In this document: positions 16,763-28,122 of the stretch, piece after piece | How the letters are laid out: every line of letters begins with the position of its first letter | How positions within the stretch are numbered: the stretch's first letter is position 1 | From: Closterium sp. NIES-65 | Taxonomy: Eukaryota; Streptophyta; Zygnematophyceae; Desmidiales; Closteriaceae | Assembly: GCA_948144175.1 (NCBI GenBank) | Contig: CANXME010000105.1 | Span: 434,001 to 498,000 of the forward strand | Direction of reading: 5' to 3' | DNA length: 64,000 bases | The notes under the pieces: generated by a model | The model's input: only the letters and a program-made list of their open reading frames with translations | Told to the model about the DNA's origin: nothing | The model's database searches: none | Position numbers and translations under genes: made by a program

Positions 16763-17363
16763 ATGGCTGAACACATCGACGTCACAACTCTCACGCAGGA
16801 GCAGTTGAACGATCTGCTGCGACAAATCAGCGAGAGCGCCGACGAAATCGCGACGCTGACGGCAGAACGCCCGTCCCAGCAAAACGACCTCACACGAGCA
16901 CAATCCCAAGCACCTTACACTCCGATGCAGCCCGCACCACAAACATCACAGCACGGAAGTGTGGGGCAACCCGCGAGCGCCGCAAGTGATGGCGTCGTCC
17001 GACATGACGGAGACGACGACCGCGGCACGACACACCCCGATGCGACGAATGCGGCCAGGACTCAGCCTCAAGTCACGATTTCAGTGTCGGCCGGCGGATC
17101 AACTCTTCCGTCGCCGATGCCGCTAAAGCCGCACCGTCCGCCATGTTTTGACCCAAGTCAGCGGGGTGGTCCTACCGTTCAGGCGTGGCTCTTCACATTG
17201 AACGTTTTCTTCGACGCGAACTACGTCTCGAAGGATACGGCGAAGACTCGTTACGCCGTGTCGTTGCTGCGAGGACCCGCCATGGACTGGTGGCGCGTCA
17301 TCGTCACGAAGCCGGCGGACTACGCAACTCTACCGACAAGGGAAGGACAAACCGGACCCTGGG
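16763..17363 (+). pseudogene. Gypsy gag, first part
   Basis: Starts MAEHIDVTTLTQEQLNDLL at ATG 16763. It has a heptad-like helical N-terminus, a proline-rich stretch, then the start of a retrotransposon gag domain (FDPSQRGGPTVQAWLFTLNVFF ... AMDWWRVIV). It is interrupted by element E within ...GPW at TSD CTGGG (17359-17363) and continues in frame at 18830. It would form the structural capsid protein. Confidence 0.9.
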
Positions 17364-17506
17364 TGTGAAGATAGCGAGTAGAAAGTTTAGGAGAATAAAA
17401 AGTGGTTGCACTAGCAAGCAGTTGAGTACATATAGGAAACCCTAAATTGGGCTGTACTCGCTATGGAGTACCCCACTGCAGGCTAGACAAACACAACATT
17501 CTGACA
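17364..17506 (-). repeat. Element E 3' LTR
   Basis: 143 bp, TGTGAAGATAGCGAG...CATTCTGACA. Confidence 0.95.
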
Positions 17507-18516
17507 CACCCCCATAGCCAAGGTGGGGTGTAATCAGCACAACAAGCAGGAGTTTATAGTTCACAAATATAAGCAAAGCTAGAGGCTAACACAGAAGGCA
17601 AGTGAGGAGGAGGAGAGACTGTGGGGGAGAGAAGATGGTGGGCGGCAGCTGAAGCTGCTGGCACACGGCGCAACTGGAGCAACTGGCACACGGGCAACTG
17701 GAGCAACTGGCACACTGGCAACTGGAGCAACTGGCACACGGGCAACTGGAGTATCGGGCTCCGCGGCTAGACGAGTGGCAGGAGCAACTGACCCACTGGC
17801 GACCGGAGCAACGGGCTCACGGGCGACTGGAGCGACGGGCTCACGAGCGACTGGTGCAACGGTCTCACGGGCGACTGGAGCTGTTGGCTTCACGGCGGCC
17901 ACCCCCTTCAACTTCCCCTAACAGTCCCACACCACCTTCTCACACACCCCTGCTGCACCCCTTGCTTCACTCCCACGACACCCCCCTTAAACCCTAAACC
18001 CTAGGCTCCCACACACCCACCCCCCTCAGCGGCAGCTGCAGCAGCGGGAGACTAGGGAGGAGGAGGAGCAAGGGGAGTAACGCACAACCGACACCCCCAC
18101 AACCGCCACCCCCACACTCCTCACCCCCAAACCCTAAAACGGGTGGGATAGGGGCAGGAGCGCGGGGGACGTCGAGGGGGGGACGGCTACCGACCCCCAG
18201 GGCGCCAAAACGGACGGGCGGGACGGGGGGAGGGGGGTGGCGCACACGGCTCCCCAGGGCGCCGCGACGGACGGGCAGGGCGTGCGCGCGCGGCTCTCTA
18301 GGGCGCAGCGACGGACGAGCGGGGCGCGCGCGGGCTCCTTAGGGCGCCGCGACGAACGGGCGGGGGCCGCGCGTGCTCCCCAGGGCGCCGCGACGAGCAG
18401 GGTGGGGGCCGCGCGTGCTCCCCAGGGCGCCGCGACGGACGGGCGGGGCGCTCGCGGGCTCCCCAGGGCGCCGCGACGAACAGGCGGGGCGCGCGCGGGC
18501 TCCCCAGGGCAGGAAA

Positions 18517-18612
18517 CCGCCGCGCGCCTCGGGGCGCACGGCGGGCAGAAAACCGCCGCGCGCCCCGAGCGCACGGCGGCAGGAAGAAGGCATCGCACGC
18601 CACGGGGCGTGC
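18517..18612 (-). repeat. Hairpin array beside the PBS of element E
   Basis: Hairpins at 18517-18544 (12-nt arms, TCGG loop, same as element B), 18553-18579 (altered loop) and 18595-18612 (GCACGCC-ACGG-GGCGTGC, perfect 7-bp stem). The PBS is about 60 nt away. Confidence 0.8.
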
Positions 18613-18681
18613 AACAGATAGAGTAGCAGTGGAAGCAGTTGGGTGGGCCCACAGGCCAAGGAAAGACTGGCTCTGATAGCA

Positions 18682-18824
18682 TGTGAAGATAGCGAGTAGA
18701 AAGTTTAGGAGAAGAAAAAGTGGTTGCACTAGCAAGTTGTTGAGTACATATAGGAAACCCTAAATTGGGTTGTACTCGCTATGGAGTACCCCACTGTAGG
18801 CTAGACAAATACAACATTCTGACA
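18682..18824 (-). repeat. Element E 5' LTR
   Basis: 143 bp; about six substitutions from 17364-17506. TSD CTGGG follows. Confidence 0.95.
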
Positions 18825-18829
18825 CTGGG

Positions 18830-19389
18830 CGCCGTCGTATTTCGTGGAGGTGCCCTAGTATCGCACGTGGGACGTGTGGTGCGCAGGTCTGCGCGCTCGT
18901 TTCGAGCCAATCGCGGCTTCGATCGCGGCGCGACAGAAGCTCCGCACTTGGCGCCAACTCGGTTCCGTCCAAGACTACACGAGCGGATTTCTGGCGCTAT
19001 GCGAGCAGGTGGGATATATGCACGAGAGCGAGCGCATCGACCGCTACATCGGCGGCCTGAAGCAGGACATCGCTCAGGAAATCCAGCTTCGCGGCGTCAC
19101 CGACTTTCAAGAAATCCTCGCTATGGCGGAGAAACTTGATTTCTTCCGTCGACCGAGACCGGGGTCCTACGGAAGCAGCCACTGGGGACATCAGCCTCGT
19201 GGGACGAACGAGGGCGCCACGATACATGTCGTCGCCGCAAATGCCGCTCCCGCACCGTTCAAAGGGCGCTGCTTTGCGTGCAATCGGCCGGGACATCGCA
19301 AGAGCGAATGCCCGGAAAACGCCAGGGGAAAGAGGGAAGCTGAGCAGCAGAAACAGACCAAGCAGCAGGGAAACGCTGGGAGTCAGTAG
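18830..19389 (+). pseudogene. Gypsy gag, second part
   Basis: Continues the gag frame after element E. An in-frame TAG lies at 18856-18858. The gag domain resumes (LRARFEPIAASIAARQKL ... GVTDFQEILAMAEKLDF), followed by a standard CCHC zinc knuckle CFACNRPGHRKSEC (near 19270) and a basic, glutamine-rich tail ending at TAG 19387. Because of the internal stop it cannot make a full Gag. Confidence 0.9.
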
Positions 19390-20650
19390 CAGACGGGCCC
19401 TCTACTGACAGGTCACGCCGCTCGCCCGACCCAACCGACCCTCACCGAGTGATTGTGCCGGTTCACGCAATCGACCACATCCGGCCGAATAAGGAGGGTA
19501 CTACGGTAGACAGCCCCATACTGCTTAGTGGGAAAATTGGGATGGACTTAGTAAAAATCGTTGTAGACGGGGGAGCCAGCCACAGCCTCATCAACACTGC
19601 CACAGCACGAAAACTGCGACTACCCCTGGACAGATGCTTACATGAGATCGACGCAAGACTGGTAGACGGCACGCCGCTGGCGATACGGGAACGCGTAGAC
19701 CGGGTTCGGATTCGATGCGGGGGTAACTTCACATTTAGCCAGGAAATGCTCGCAACGACCCTCGACGGAACCGATATATTACTCGGGCGTGATTGGGTAC
19801 GACGACACAATCCGCGAATCGACTGGACGTCGGGTGACTGCACTGTGCGAGTGAACGGTAACAACATCGCCTTACCTCGCTGGGGCTCACTTGAGTCTTC
19901 GTCGGTGCGTGTCAACGCGATCACGATGAAACGCGCCGTAGCGGCAGGAGCTGACGTGTACGCGGTCGACATTCGGGAAGCCGAGGCAGCAGACAAAGGA
20001 GGGGATTTACAGAAACTGCTGGCCGATGTACCGAGTGACCTGGCAGCACTGTTGAAGCAGTATAGCGACATTTTCCCGGACGATTTACCGACGGGATTGC
20101 CACCTCAGCGACCGCACGATCACAGGATAGAGTTAGAACCGGGGGCACAGCCAACAGTACTGCGACACTTCCGACTGACCCAGCCCGAACTGGACGAACT
20201 GAGGAAGCAGATCGATTACCTGCTCGAGAAGGATTTCATTCGCCCTAGTTCGTCGCCCTTCGCAGCACCGATACTGTTCACACCGAAAAAAGACGGGGGA
20301 TTTCGCATGTGCATAGATTACAGAGCACTGAACAGGGTTACCATCAAATCCCGTTACCCCATCCCGCGAGCCGACGAACTGATCGACCAACTGCGCACAG
20401 CCCGGGTTTTCTCGAAAATCGACCTCCGCGGGGGTTACCATCCGATTCGCGTCAATCCGCCCGACTGCCCTAAGACCGCATTTCGAACATCCTACGGATC
20501 CTTCGAATACACCGTCATGCCCCTCGGACTGACCAACGCCCCCGCCACTTTTCAAATGACCATGAATGAAGCTTTCCGCCCGCTCTTAGATAAGTGCGTC
20601 ATCGTATACCTGGACGACATACTGATTTACAACCCTGACAGAGCACAGCA
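19390..20650 (+). pseudogene. Gypsy pol, first part (protease and RT)
   Basis: The frame is shifted by -1 relative to gag and is open across the gag stop, so Pol may have used frameshifting. It contains a retropepsin with [12 protein letters not shown] (DGGA instead of the usual DTGA/DSGA) and LLGRDW, then the RT fingers and palm: [41 protein letters not shown] and the catalytic YLDDILIY (near 20610). It ends at element F (TSD CAGCA, 20646-20650) and resumes at 33183. Confidence 0.92.
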
Positions 20651-20711
20651 TGTCAAACTTATATGCTATAGTCTGTGTAGGCTGTAGTGGGGTAGCTCAT
20701 ATGGGGTACAA
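20651..20711 (+). repeat. Element F 5' LTR, first part
   Basis: TGTCAAACTTATATGC...GGGGTACAA; interrupted by G after TACAA (20707-20711), G's target duplication. Confidence 0.93.
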
Positions 20712-20844
20712 TGTCAGAACATTATAGCTTACTTATTTGTGTAGGCTATAGTGGGGTATCCCATAGGGGGTACAACCCAATTAGGGTTTCATATTTGTAC
20801 TCACTTCATTCATAGTCGATTCATTCTCGTTCGCTTCTTCTCAT
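20712..20844 (+). repeat. Element G 5' LTR
   Basis: 133 bp, TGTCAGAACATTATAGC...CTTCTTCTCA. Confidence 0.95.
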
Positions 20845-21761
20845 GGAATCAGAGCAGGTTCCCCTGTGGGAACTGTGCTTAGGGCCCACCACTTAATTTT
20901 TTTTTTTTTTCTGCCCTAGCGCCTTGCGCCCTAGCGCCTACCCTAGCGCCCGCCCTAGCGCCCTAGCGCCCGCCCTAGCGCCTGCCCTGGCGTCCTAGCG
21001 CCCGGCGCCCGCCCTAGCGCCCTTTCGCCGCCCGCGGCCTGTCCGTGCGCTGCCGCCCGTGCGCCGCCGCCCGTGAGCGCCGCCCGTGAGCACCGCCCGT
21101 GAGCGCCGCCCGTCAGCGCAGCCGCCCGTCAACCGCCGCTGGTGCGCCGCCGCCTGTGACGCCGCCGCCCGTGAGCCGCCGCCCGTGAGCCGCCGCCCGT
21201 GAGCCGCTCGCCGGTGAGCCGCCGCCCGTGAGCCGCCCGCCCATGAGCCGCCCAGGACGCCAACGCCGCCGACGCCGCCCGTGCACCGCCGACGCCGCCG
21301 ACGTCACCCGTGAGCCGCCGACGCCGCCGACACCGCCCGTGAGCCGCTGACGCCGCCGTCGCCGCCGACGCCGCCCGTGAGCAGCCGACGCCGCCCTCGA
21401 GCCGCCCGTGCAGCCGCCCCAGCCGCCCGTCAGCCGCCCGTGCGCCGCCCGCGAGCCGCCTCAGCCGCCCGTGAGCCACCCGCAAGCCGCCCCAGCCGCC
21501 CGAGGTGTCGCCCGCAACGCGCCCGCGCCGCCCGAGCCGCCCGAGCCGCCCGAGCCGCCCGAGCCGCCCGAGCCGCCCGAGCCGCCCGAGCCGCCCGAGT
21601 CGCCCGAGCCGCCCGAGCCGCCCGAGCAGCCTGAGGCGTCGGCCTCCTGTTCCTGTGGGGGCTGCTGCTGCTCCTGGGCCGCCGTAGCTACTGTGCTGCT
21701 GTGTGGCTGTACTCCTGAGCTACCCGACCCTTCCCGCCTGGTGAGACTGTCCGCTGCTATA
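20845..21761 (+). other. Element G leader: PBS, hairpin, GC-rich minisatellites
   Basis: PBS, then a hairpin GTTCCC/GGGAAC (20859-20874), palindrome GGGCCC (20882-20887), a T-run, repeats of GCCCTAGCGC (20920-21020), GCCGCCCGTGAGC units (21050-21480) and an 11-fold CCGAGCCGC array (21530-21630). CCTGGTGAG lies 22 bp upstream of the gag ATG. Long low-complexity frames here are not counted as genes. Confidence 0.8.
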
Positions 21762-24700
21762 ATGGCCACCCCCAGTGTCCTGTCTTTTGACGCTGAGGGT
21801 CGCGCCGTTGACTTTGCAGTCTGGGTCGAGGACCTGCAGCTGTACTTACTGTGCGATGCGATCGATGAGGTTTCTCTCTTTGACTTTGTCTCTGGCGCTG
21901 TCCCTGCCCCTCCTGCTGATGCTGACCCCTCTGTTCGCTCCAAGTGGGCCACGCGCGATGCTGCTGCACGTCTTGCTGTGCGTCGCCACCTCCCTTCCTC
22001 CGAGCGTGCACACTTTAGTCAGTGCAAGACCGCTCAGGCCTTGTACGACGCTGTAGCTGCGCGCTACTCCTCCCCTTCCTCCGCTACGCTGAGCCGCCTC
22101 ATGCTACCGTTCCTCTTCCCTGACCTCGCTGCCTTTCCCACAGTCGCTGACCTCTTTACCCACCTCCGCGCTAGTGACACTCGCTACCGCGCTGCGCTTC
22201 CTGCTGAGTTCCGCGCCGCAAACCCTCCTCCCATGTACATCACTCTCTACTTTCTAGTCACCCGTCTCCCAGAGTCCCTTCGTGCCGTTAGGGACCAGTT
22301 TCTCTCTGTCTGTCCCACCACCCTCACTGTCGACCTCCTTGAGAAGTCCCTGCTAGCGGCTGAGAAGAGTATCGTCGCTGTAGGGGCCTCTCGTGGTGAC
22401 CCTCGCACCCCCATCTTTGAGGGGTGTTCTCCTTCCCCCCTACTTCCCTCTGTCGCCTCTGCTGCTGCGGCCGACCTCGTTGGTTTGGAGTCGGTCGGTG
22501 CGGCGTCTGCCCCCAGCGGTAGGCGCCGCCCTGGCAGGGGCAAAGGGGGCAAGGGAGCGGGTGGAGCTAGCGGGGGCGGTGGCGGAGGCGGTGGAGGCGG
22601 CGGGGGGAGTGGGGGTGGCAGTGGAGGTGGTGGCGGAGTGGAGGTACTAGTGGCGGCGGTGGAGGCGGAGGTGGTGGTGGTGGTGGCGGTGGGAGCGGCG
22701 GGGGCGAGGGTGGCGGTGGCGGCGGTGGCGGCGGAGGCGGAGGTGGCGGTGGTGGAGGTGGTCGGAGTGGCTCGTCCCAGCGGAGCACCACTGGAGGTAG
22801 TCAGCGCCAGCAGCAGCAGCAGCAGCGCTCTCGCGACGTCCTCACCCCTTAGCAGCTCCGTGAGTGGTACTCCCAGCGTCAGCGTGGTGGGGCGTTCGGT
22901 CCCTGCACCTACGTCCTTCGCACCGGCGACCGTGCGGGTGAGCAGTGTGGGGGCACCCACACCGCCCGCCGCTGCTTTGCCCGCTTGACCGACGCTTGGC
23001 GCCAGCAGTTTCCGGAGGCCTCTGAGATCCCCCGCTGGGGAGAGCTGTCTAGGGCTGGTGTAGCTATCTTTGATCTTGACTTTGATGCTATTCTTGCTGC
23101 CGTGTATGCTGTGTCTGCTAGTGATGAGGGTGACTGTTACCGGTGTTTCCCGCCCGATCCGGGCATTGAGTCTGCTGCTCTAGGTACTGGTGCGGCTGCT
23201 GCCCTAGGTGCTTGCGACGCTGCTGCTCTTGGTGCTAGTGTGTCTGCGTCCTCAGGTACTGGTGAGTCTGCGCTCTCAGGTACTACGTCGGCTTCGGCCT
23301 CCCTCACCTTCACCCTTGACTCTGGGGCTTCTCGCTCCTTCTTTTGGGACCGCACCACTCTCACGCCGCTTAGTCGGCCGGTTGCGGTGTCCCTGGCTGA
23401 CCCCTCTGGGGGTCCTGTCCTGTCTCGTTTCTCCACAGTCCTCCCGTGTCCGGCGGCTCCCTCTGGCACCCTGACTGGTCTCTACCTCCCCTTGTTCTCT
23501 ACGAACCTGGTGAGTGGTGCTGACCTACAGGATGGGGGTGTCCACCAGTTCACTCCTGCTCGTCAGCGGGTGACACACTGCACAGAGGCTAGCACAGGTC
23601 GCCACCTAGCTACGTTTACACGTCAGCCAGGGTCGAGCCTGTACACACTGACCACTGCTTCTCCTCCCGGTGCTGAGTCTGGTAGAGTCCCTTCGTCTGG
23701 TCAGGTGTTTGCTGCAGCGTCCAGGTCTGGTCCTGAGTCTGCCCCCTGTTCGTGTCGCCGTCTGTCTCACGAGACTCTCCTCTGGCACCACCGCCTTGGT
23801 CACCCCTCTCTGCTTCGGCTCAGAGGCATGGCCTCCCGTCTTCTTGTGTCTGGTCTCCCCCGGTCCCTCCCTCCCCTTCCTCAGGGCCCTGGCCCTGCCT
23901 GTGTCCCCTGCGTCGAGGGGCGCCAGCATGCTGCCCCTCACTCCTCCCAGTTTCCTCCGACAGAGGCTCCGTTGCAGACGCTTCACATGGACGTGTGGGG
24001 CCCTGCCCGCGTCCGTGGACTCGGTCACGAGTGCTACTTCCTGTTGGTGGTTGACGACTACTCGCGTTACACCACAGTCTTCCCCTTGCGCAGCAAGGGT
24101 GATGTCACTGAGGTGCTGATTGACTGGATCCGCGCAGCTCGTCTCCAGCTCAGGCAGAGCTTTGGCTCGGACTTTCCTGTGTTGCGTCTGCACTCGGACA
24201 GAGGCGGAGAGTTCTCCTCTGACCTTCTGCGTGCCTTCTGTCGTGAGCGAGGCATCAGCCAGAACTTCACGCTTCCGGACTCACCGCAGCAAAATGGGAT
24301 TGCTGAGCGCCGCATTGGCATGGTCATGGACGTCGCTCGTACGTCTATGATGCATGCGGCTGCCCCCCATTTTCTGTGGCCGTTTGCGGTCAGGTACGCG
24401 GCGCATCAGATCAACCTCCACCCCAGGGTCTCCAGGCCGGAGACCTCCCCAGCCCTTCTGTGGACGGGGAAGGTTGGCGATGCGTCGGCGTTCCGGGTCT
24501 GGGGATCTCGGGCGTTTGTCCGCGACTTGTCTGCGGACAAGCTGTCCCCTCGCGCTGCTCCCTGCGTCTTCCTGGGGTTCCCCCCCGACGCCCCTGGGTG
24601 GCAGTTCTACCACCCCACCTCTCAACGTGTTCTGTCCTCCCAGGACGTCACGTTCGACGAGTCGGTGCCCTACTACCGCCTCTTCCCCTACCGCACTCCG

Positions 24701-27700
24701 TCCCTCCCCCCGCCTCCGCTCTTCTTGGTACCAGGTCCCCCCCCGGTAGACCCCCTCCCCCCTCAGGGTCCTGCCCCTTCAGGTGTGTCCCAGGTAGACG
24801 CGGTCGAGCCTGTCGAGGTCACTGGTGACTCTGGTGCTGCTGCGGGAGCTGAGCCTGGGGGTTCTGAGCCTGGGGGTGCGGAGTCTGGAGGTGCTGAGCC
24901 TAGGGGTGCTGAGCATGGGGGTGCTGAGCCTGGGGGTGCTGAGTCTGGGGGTGCTGAGCCTGGGGGTGCTGAGCCTGGGGGTGCTGAGACTGGGGGTGCT
25001 CCGCCTGGAGGTGCTTTGCCTGAGGGTGCTGAGCCTGGAGGTTCTTCGCCTGGAGGTTCTCCGCCTGGAGGTGCTTCGTCTCGCCGAGAGCCACTCTCCC
25101 CACAGGAGCTGCGTGAGTGGTTTGCCCGCCGCTGGAGGCGTGCTGCTGGTGCTGGAGGTTCTTTGGCTGCAGAGGGTGCTGCTGCAGCGCGTCCCGGAGG
25201 TGCTCGTGCTGTGGGTGCTGGAGCTGCTGGGCCTGAGGGTTCTCCTGGAGCTGGTGCTGCTGAGGGTGTTGGCGCTGAGACTACTGCTGGCGGTCCGACT
25301 GGCAGTGCTCCTGGTGCTGCTGGGGGTTCTGGAGCTGCTGCTGGTGCTGCTGGAGGTGCTGCTGGAGGTGGTGCTGGAGCGGGTACTCCTGCTGGGGTTA
25401 CTGGTGCTGTCCCTGCTGTTTCTGGCGTCGCCACGTGGCCCCGACCGTACTTCGTTCCGCTCCTGCAGCAGGTTCTTGGTCTTACACCTTCTCCTGGTCC
25501 TCCTCCGCCTCCCTTAGAGGGTCCACAACATGTCCAGTCCCAGTCACAGCTACAGCCTGCCTCCCCTTTGCCTGCTCCTTCTCCCTACGCTGGTCCTACT
25601 GGAGGTCTTACTGAGCGTCGTGAGCCTGCGTCTCGTCCTGCGTCGCCTGTTCGTCCTGCACGCACTAGTGGTCGCGGTTCGCGTCAGCGTCCTCCTCCTG
25701 TCCCTGGCACGCACCGGATGTCTCTGCGTCCGTCCACCGCTCCTCTCCGTGCCCCTTTGCCTTCTCCTCCTGAGTCCTCTCTTCCTGCTCTTGCCGACCC
25801 GGAGTCGGACTCTCTTCGTGCTGCCAGTCCCACTGTCACGCGTCTCCTTGCTACTGCTGTCACTGACCCTTCCTTCGAGTCTTCTGCTGCGTCTGCCCTT
25901 GTCACTGAGCTTGTCGACTTTGCTGCGCGCTGTCGTCTAGACTACGCTGCTAGTCTTGTCGCTGAGTCGGAGTCTGCCTGTCCTCCGTCCGTCGGGGGTG
26001 AGTGTGCCCTAGGCACGGACGTCCTTGAGGACAAACAGGAGGAGTTCCAGTGTGTGGCCGCCGCTTCACCTCATCTTGCGTCTGTACTGCTAGCCCCTGA
26101 GGGAGACCCGGATGCACTAGACATCCCGGCTCCGCGCTCTTACGCGGAGGCGATAGAGGGTCCCTACTCCTCTCAGTGGCAGGCAACTATGGATGCAGAG
26201 ATGGCTTCCTGGAAGTCCACAGGCACCTACGTCGACGCTGTTCCCCCTCCTGGGGCGAACATCGTCAGTGGCATGTGGATTTTCAGGGTGAAGCGGCCGC
26301 CGGGTTCTCCGCCTGTCTTCAAGGCGCGTTACGTGGCTCGTGGCTTCAGTCAGCGGCAGGGGGTTGACTACTTTCAGACCTTCTCCCCCACCCCGAAGAT
26401 GACCACTCTTCGGGTACTGCTGCACGTTGCTGCTCACCGTGACTACGAGCTGCACTCTCTCGACTTCAGCACAGCTTTCTTGCAGGGCAGCCTGCACGAG
26501 GAGATCTGGCTGCGTCGCCCACCTGGCTTCACTGGGTCTTTCCCTCCTGGTACCCAGTGGAGTCTCCGGCGTCCAGTCTACGGTCTCCGCCAGGCTCCAC
26601 GTGAGTGGCACGACACACTGAGGACTACGCTTGCGGCACTTGGGTTTGCTCCTTCTACTGCCGACCCGTCGCTGTTTCTGCGCACCGACACCTCTCTGCC
26701 GCCGTTCTACATCCTCGTGTACGTCGACGACTTGGTCTTTGCCACAGCGGACACTGCTGGACTCGCTTACGTGAAGTCCGAGCTGCAGAAGAGACACACG
26801 TGCACTGACCTGGGTGAACTGCGCAGCTACCTTGGCTTGCAGATCACCCGGGACAGAGCACGCCGCACCATTACCCTGACTCAGTTACACATGGTGCAGC
26901 AGGTCCTTCAGCGCTTCGGCTTCACGTACTCCTCGCCTCAGGCCACTCCTCTGCCTACTCGCCACTCGCTCTCAGCTCTGCCTTCGGATGAGTCCATAGA
27001 GTCGAGTGGCCCGTATGCAGAGCTTGTTGGCTGCCTCATGTACCTGATGACCTGCACACGACCTGACCTTGCATACCCTCTCAGCATTCTCGCACGCTAT
27101 GTTGCTCCTGGGAGACACCGACCAGAGCACATGGCTGCAGCGAAGAGGGTGTTGCGCTACTTGTGCAGTACGTCGCGCATGGGGCTAGTGCTTGGAGGGC
27201 GCAGTCCAGTGGTCCTCACTGGGCACGCGGACGCTTCTTGGGCTGACGACCAGGCTACGCAGCGGTCGTCACAGGGTTACACCTTCGGCCTTGGTTCCGG
27301 CTCTGTCTCGTGGCGGGCTACTCGCTCGTCTTCTGTTCTCGGCTCCAGTTGTGAGGCTGAGATCTACGCCGGGGCTATGGCTGCTCAGGAGCTTCGCTGG
27401 CTCACCTACCTGCTGACCGACCTTGGAGAGCCGCCTCGTTCTCCTCCAGTCCTGTACGTAGACAACAAGGCCATGCTGGCCTTGTGTCGAGAGCAGCGAC
27501 TGGAGCACAGGACAAAGCACATTGCTCTCCGCTACTTTCTTGCTCGTGAGCTGCAGCAGCGTGGACAGTTGCGACTTGCGTACGTGGCCTCTGAGGCCAA
27601 CACTGCTGATGTCTTCACCAAGGCACTTGCTCCTTGTGATCATCAGCGCTGCTGCACGCAGCTGGGTCTTGTGCCTGTCTTGCCTCACTTGCTCATTTCT

Positions 27701-27703
27701 TGA
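21762..27703 (+). pseudogene. Copia gag-pol of element G
   Basis: Gag begins MATPSVLSFDAEGRAVDFAV at ATG 21762. A one-base frameshift lies within the glycine-codon repeat (about 22640), and in the corrected frame TAG 22850-22852 replaces the Q of the LTPQQLREW motif. From about 22853 the frame is open to 27703: zinc knuckle (C-X13-C-X3-H-X4-C), protease LDSGASRSFFW, integrase HH-CC and DD35E, GGAEP linker with a second LREW motif, RT YVDDLVF, and RNase H. Enzyme motifs look intact, so only Gag is broken; such a copy could move only with Gag supplied in trans. Confidence 0.92.
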
Positions 27704-27920
27704 CCTTGCTTGTACCTTGACCTATATATACTCTTGCTCTTGCTTGCTTGACTCTTGTATATCTCTATATATGATCTTGCATGCGAACTGGCCTTGTGGC
27801 CCTTGACCTTGCGCTCGGAATGTGTGGTGACTTTGTGATCCACCCCGAGCTTTGCTTTGCTTTGCTTTGCTTGACTGGTCTTGTGACCCCTTGTTCTCCC
27901 CCACTTTGCCTATGGGGGTG
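27704..27920 (+). other. Element G 3' UTR and PPT
   Basis: The shared 3' block with CTATATATA runs and GTGATCCACCCCGAGC; PPT TATGGGGGTG at 27911-27920. Confidence 0.85.
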
Positions 27921-28052
27921 TGTCAGAACATTGTAGCTTACTTATTTGTGTGGGCTATAGTGGGGTATCCCATAGGGGGTACAACCCAATTAGGGTTTCA
28001 TATTTGTACTCACTTCATTCATAGTCGATTCATTCTCGTTCGCTTCTTTTCA
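27921..28052 (+). repeat. Element G 3' LTR
   Basis: 132 bp; TSD TACAA follows at 28053-28057. Confidence 0.95.
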
Positions 28053-28057
28053 TACAA

Positions 28058-28122
28058 CACTTTAGGGTTTCCTACTTGTACTCCTCATGCTGCTCAATGC
28101 AATCATTCCTTGTTCTTTCACA
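28058..28122 (+). repeat. Element F 5' LTR, second part
   Basis: CACTTTAGGG...TTCTTTCACA completes the 126-bp LTR; PBS follows. Confidence 0.93.

Larger units (their letters stand above)
17364..18824 (-). mobile_element. Non-autonomous LTR element E (antisense)
   Basis: 1461 bp, LTRs 17364-17506 and 18682-18824 (143 bp, about six differences), TSD CTGGG (17359-17363, 18825-18829). The PBS complement GCTCTGATAGCA is at 18670-18681 and the PPT complement at 17507-17530, giving minus orientation. The interior has CTGGCACACGGGCAACTGGAG repeats (17660-17890) and GC-rich repeats with a period of about 36 bp (18240-18510), and no coding domain. LTR divergence makes it one of the older insertions. 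Confidence 0.93.
20712..28052 (+). mobile_element. Ty1/Copia element G (Gag disrupted, Pol intact)
   Basis: 7341 bp inserted in the 5' LTR of F; TSD TACAA (20707-20711, 28053-28057). LTRs 20712-20844 and 27921-28052 differ by three substitutions and one indel. The PBS TGGAATCAGAGC (20845-20856) is the full-length form. The reading frame has a frameshift in the glycine repeat and one stop, then a clean pol frame. Confidence 0.95.
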
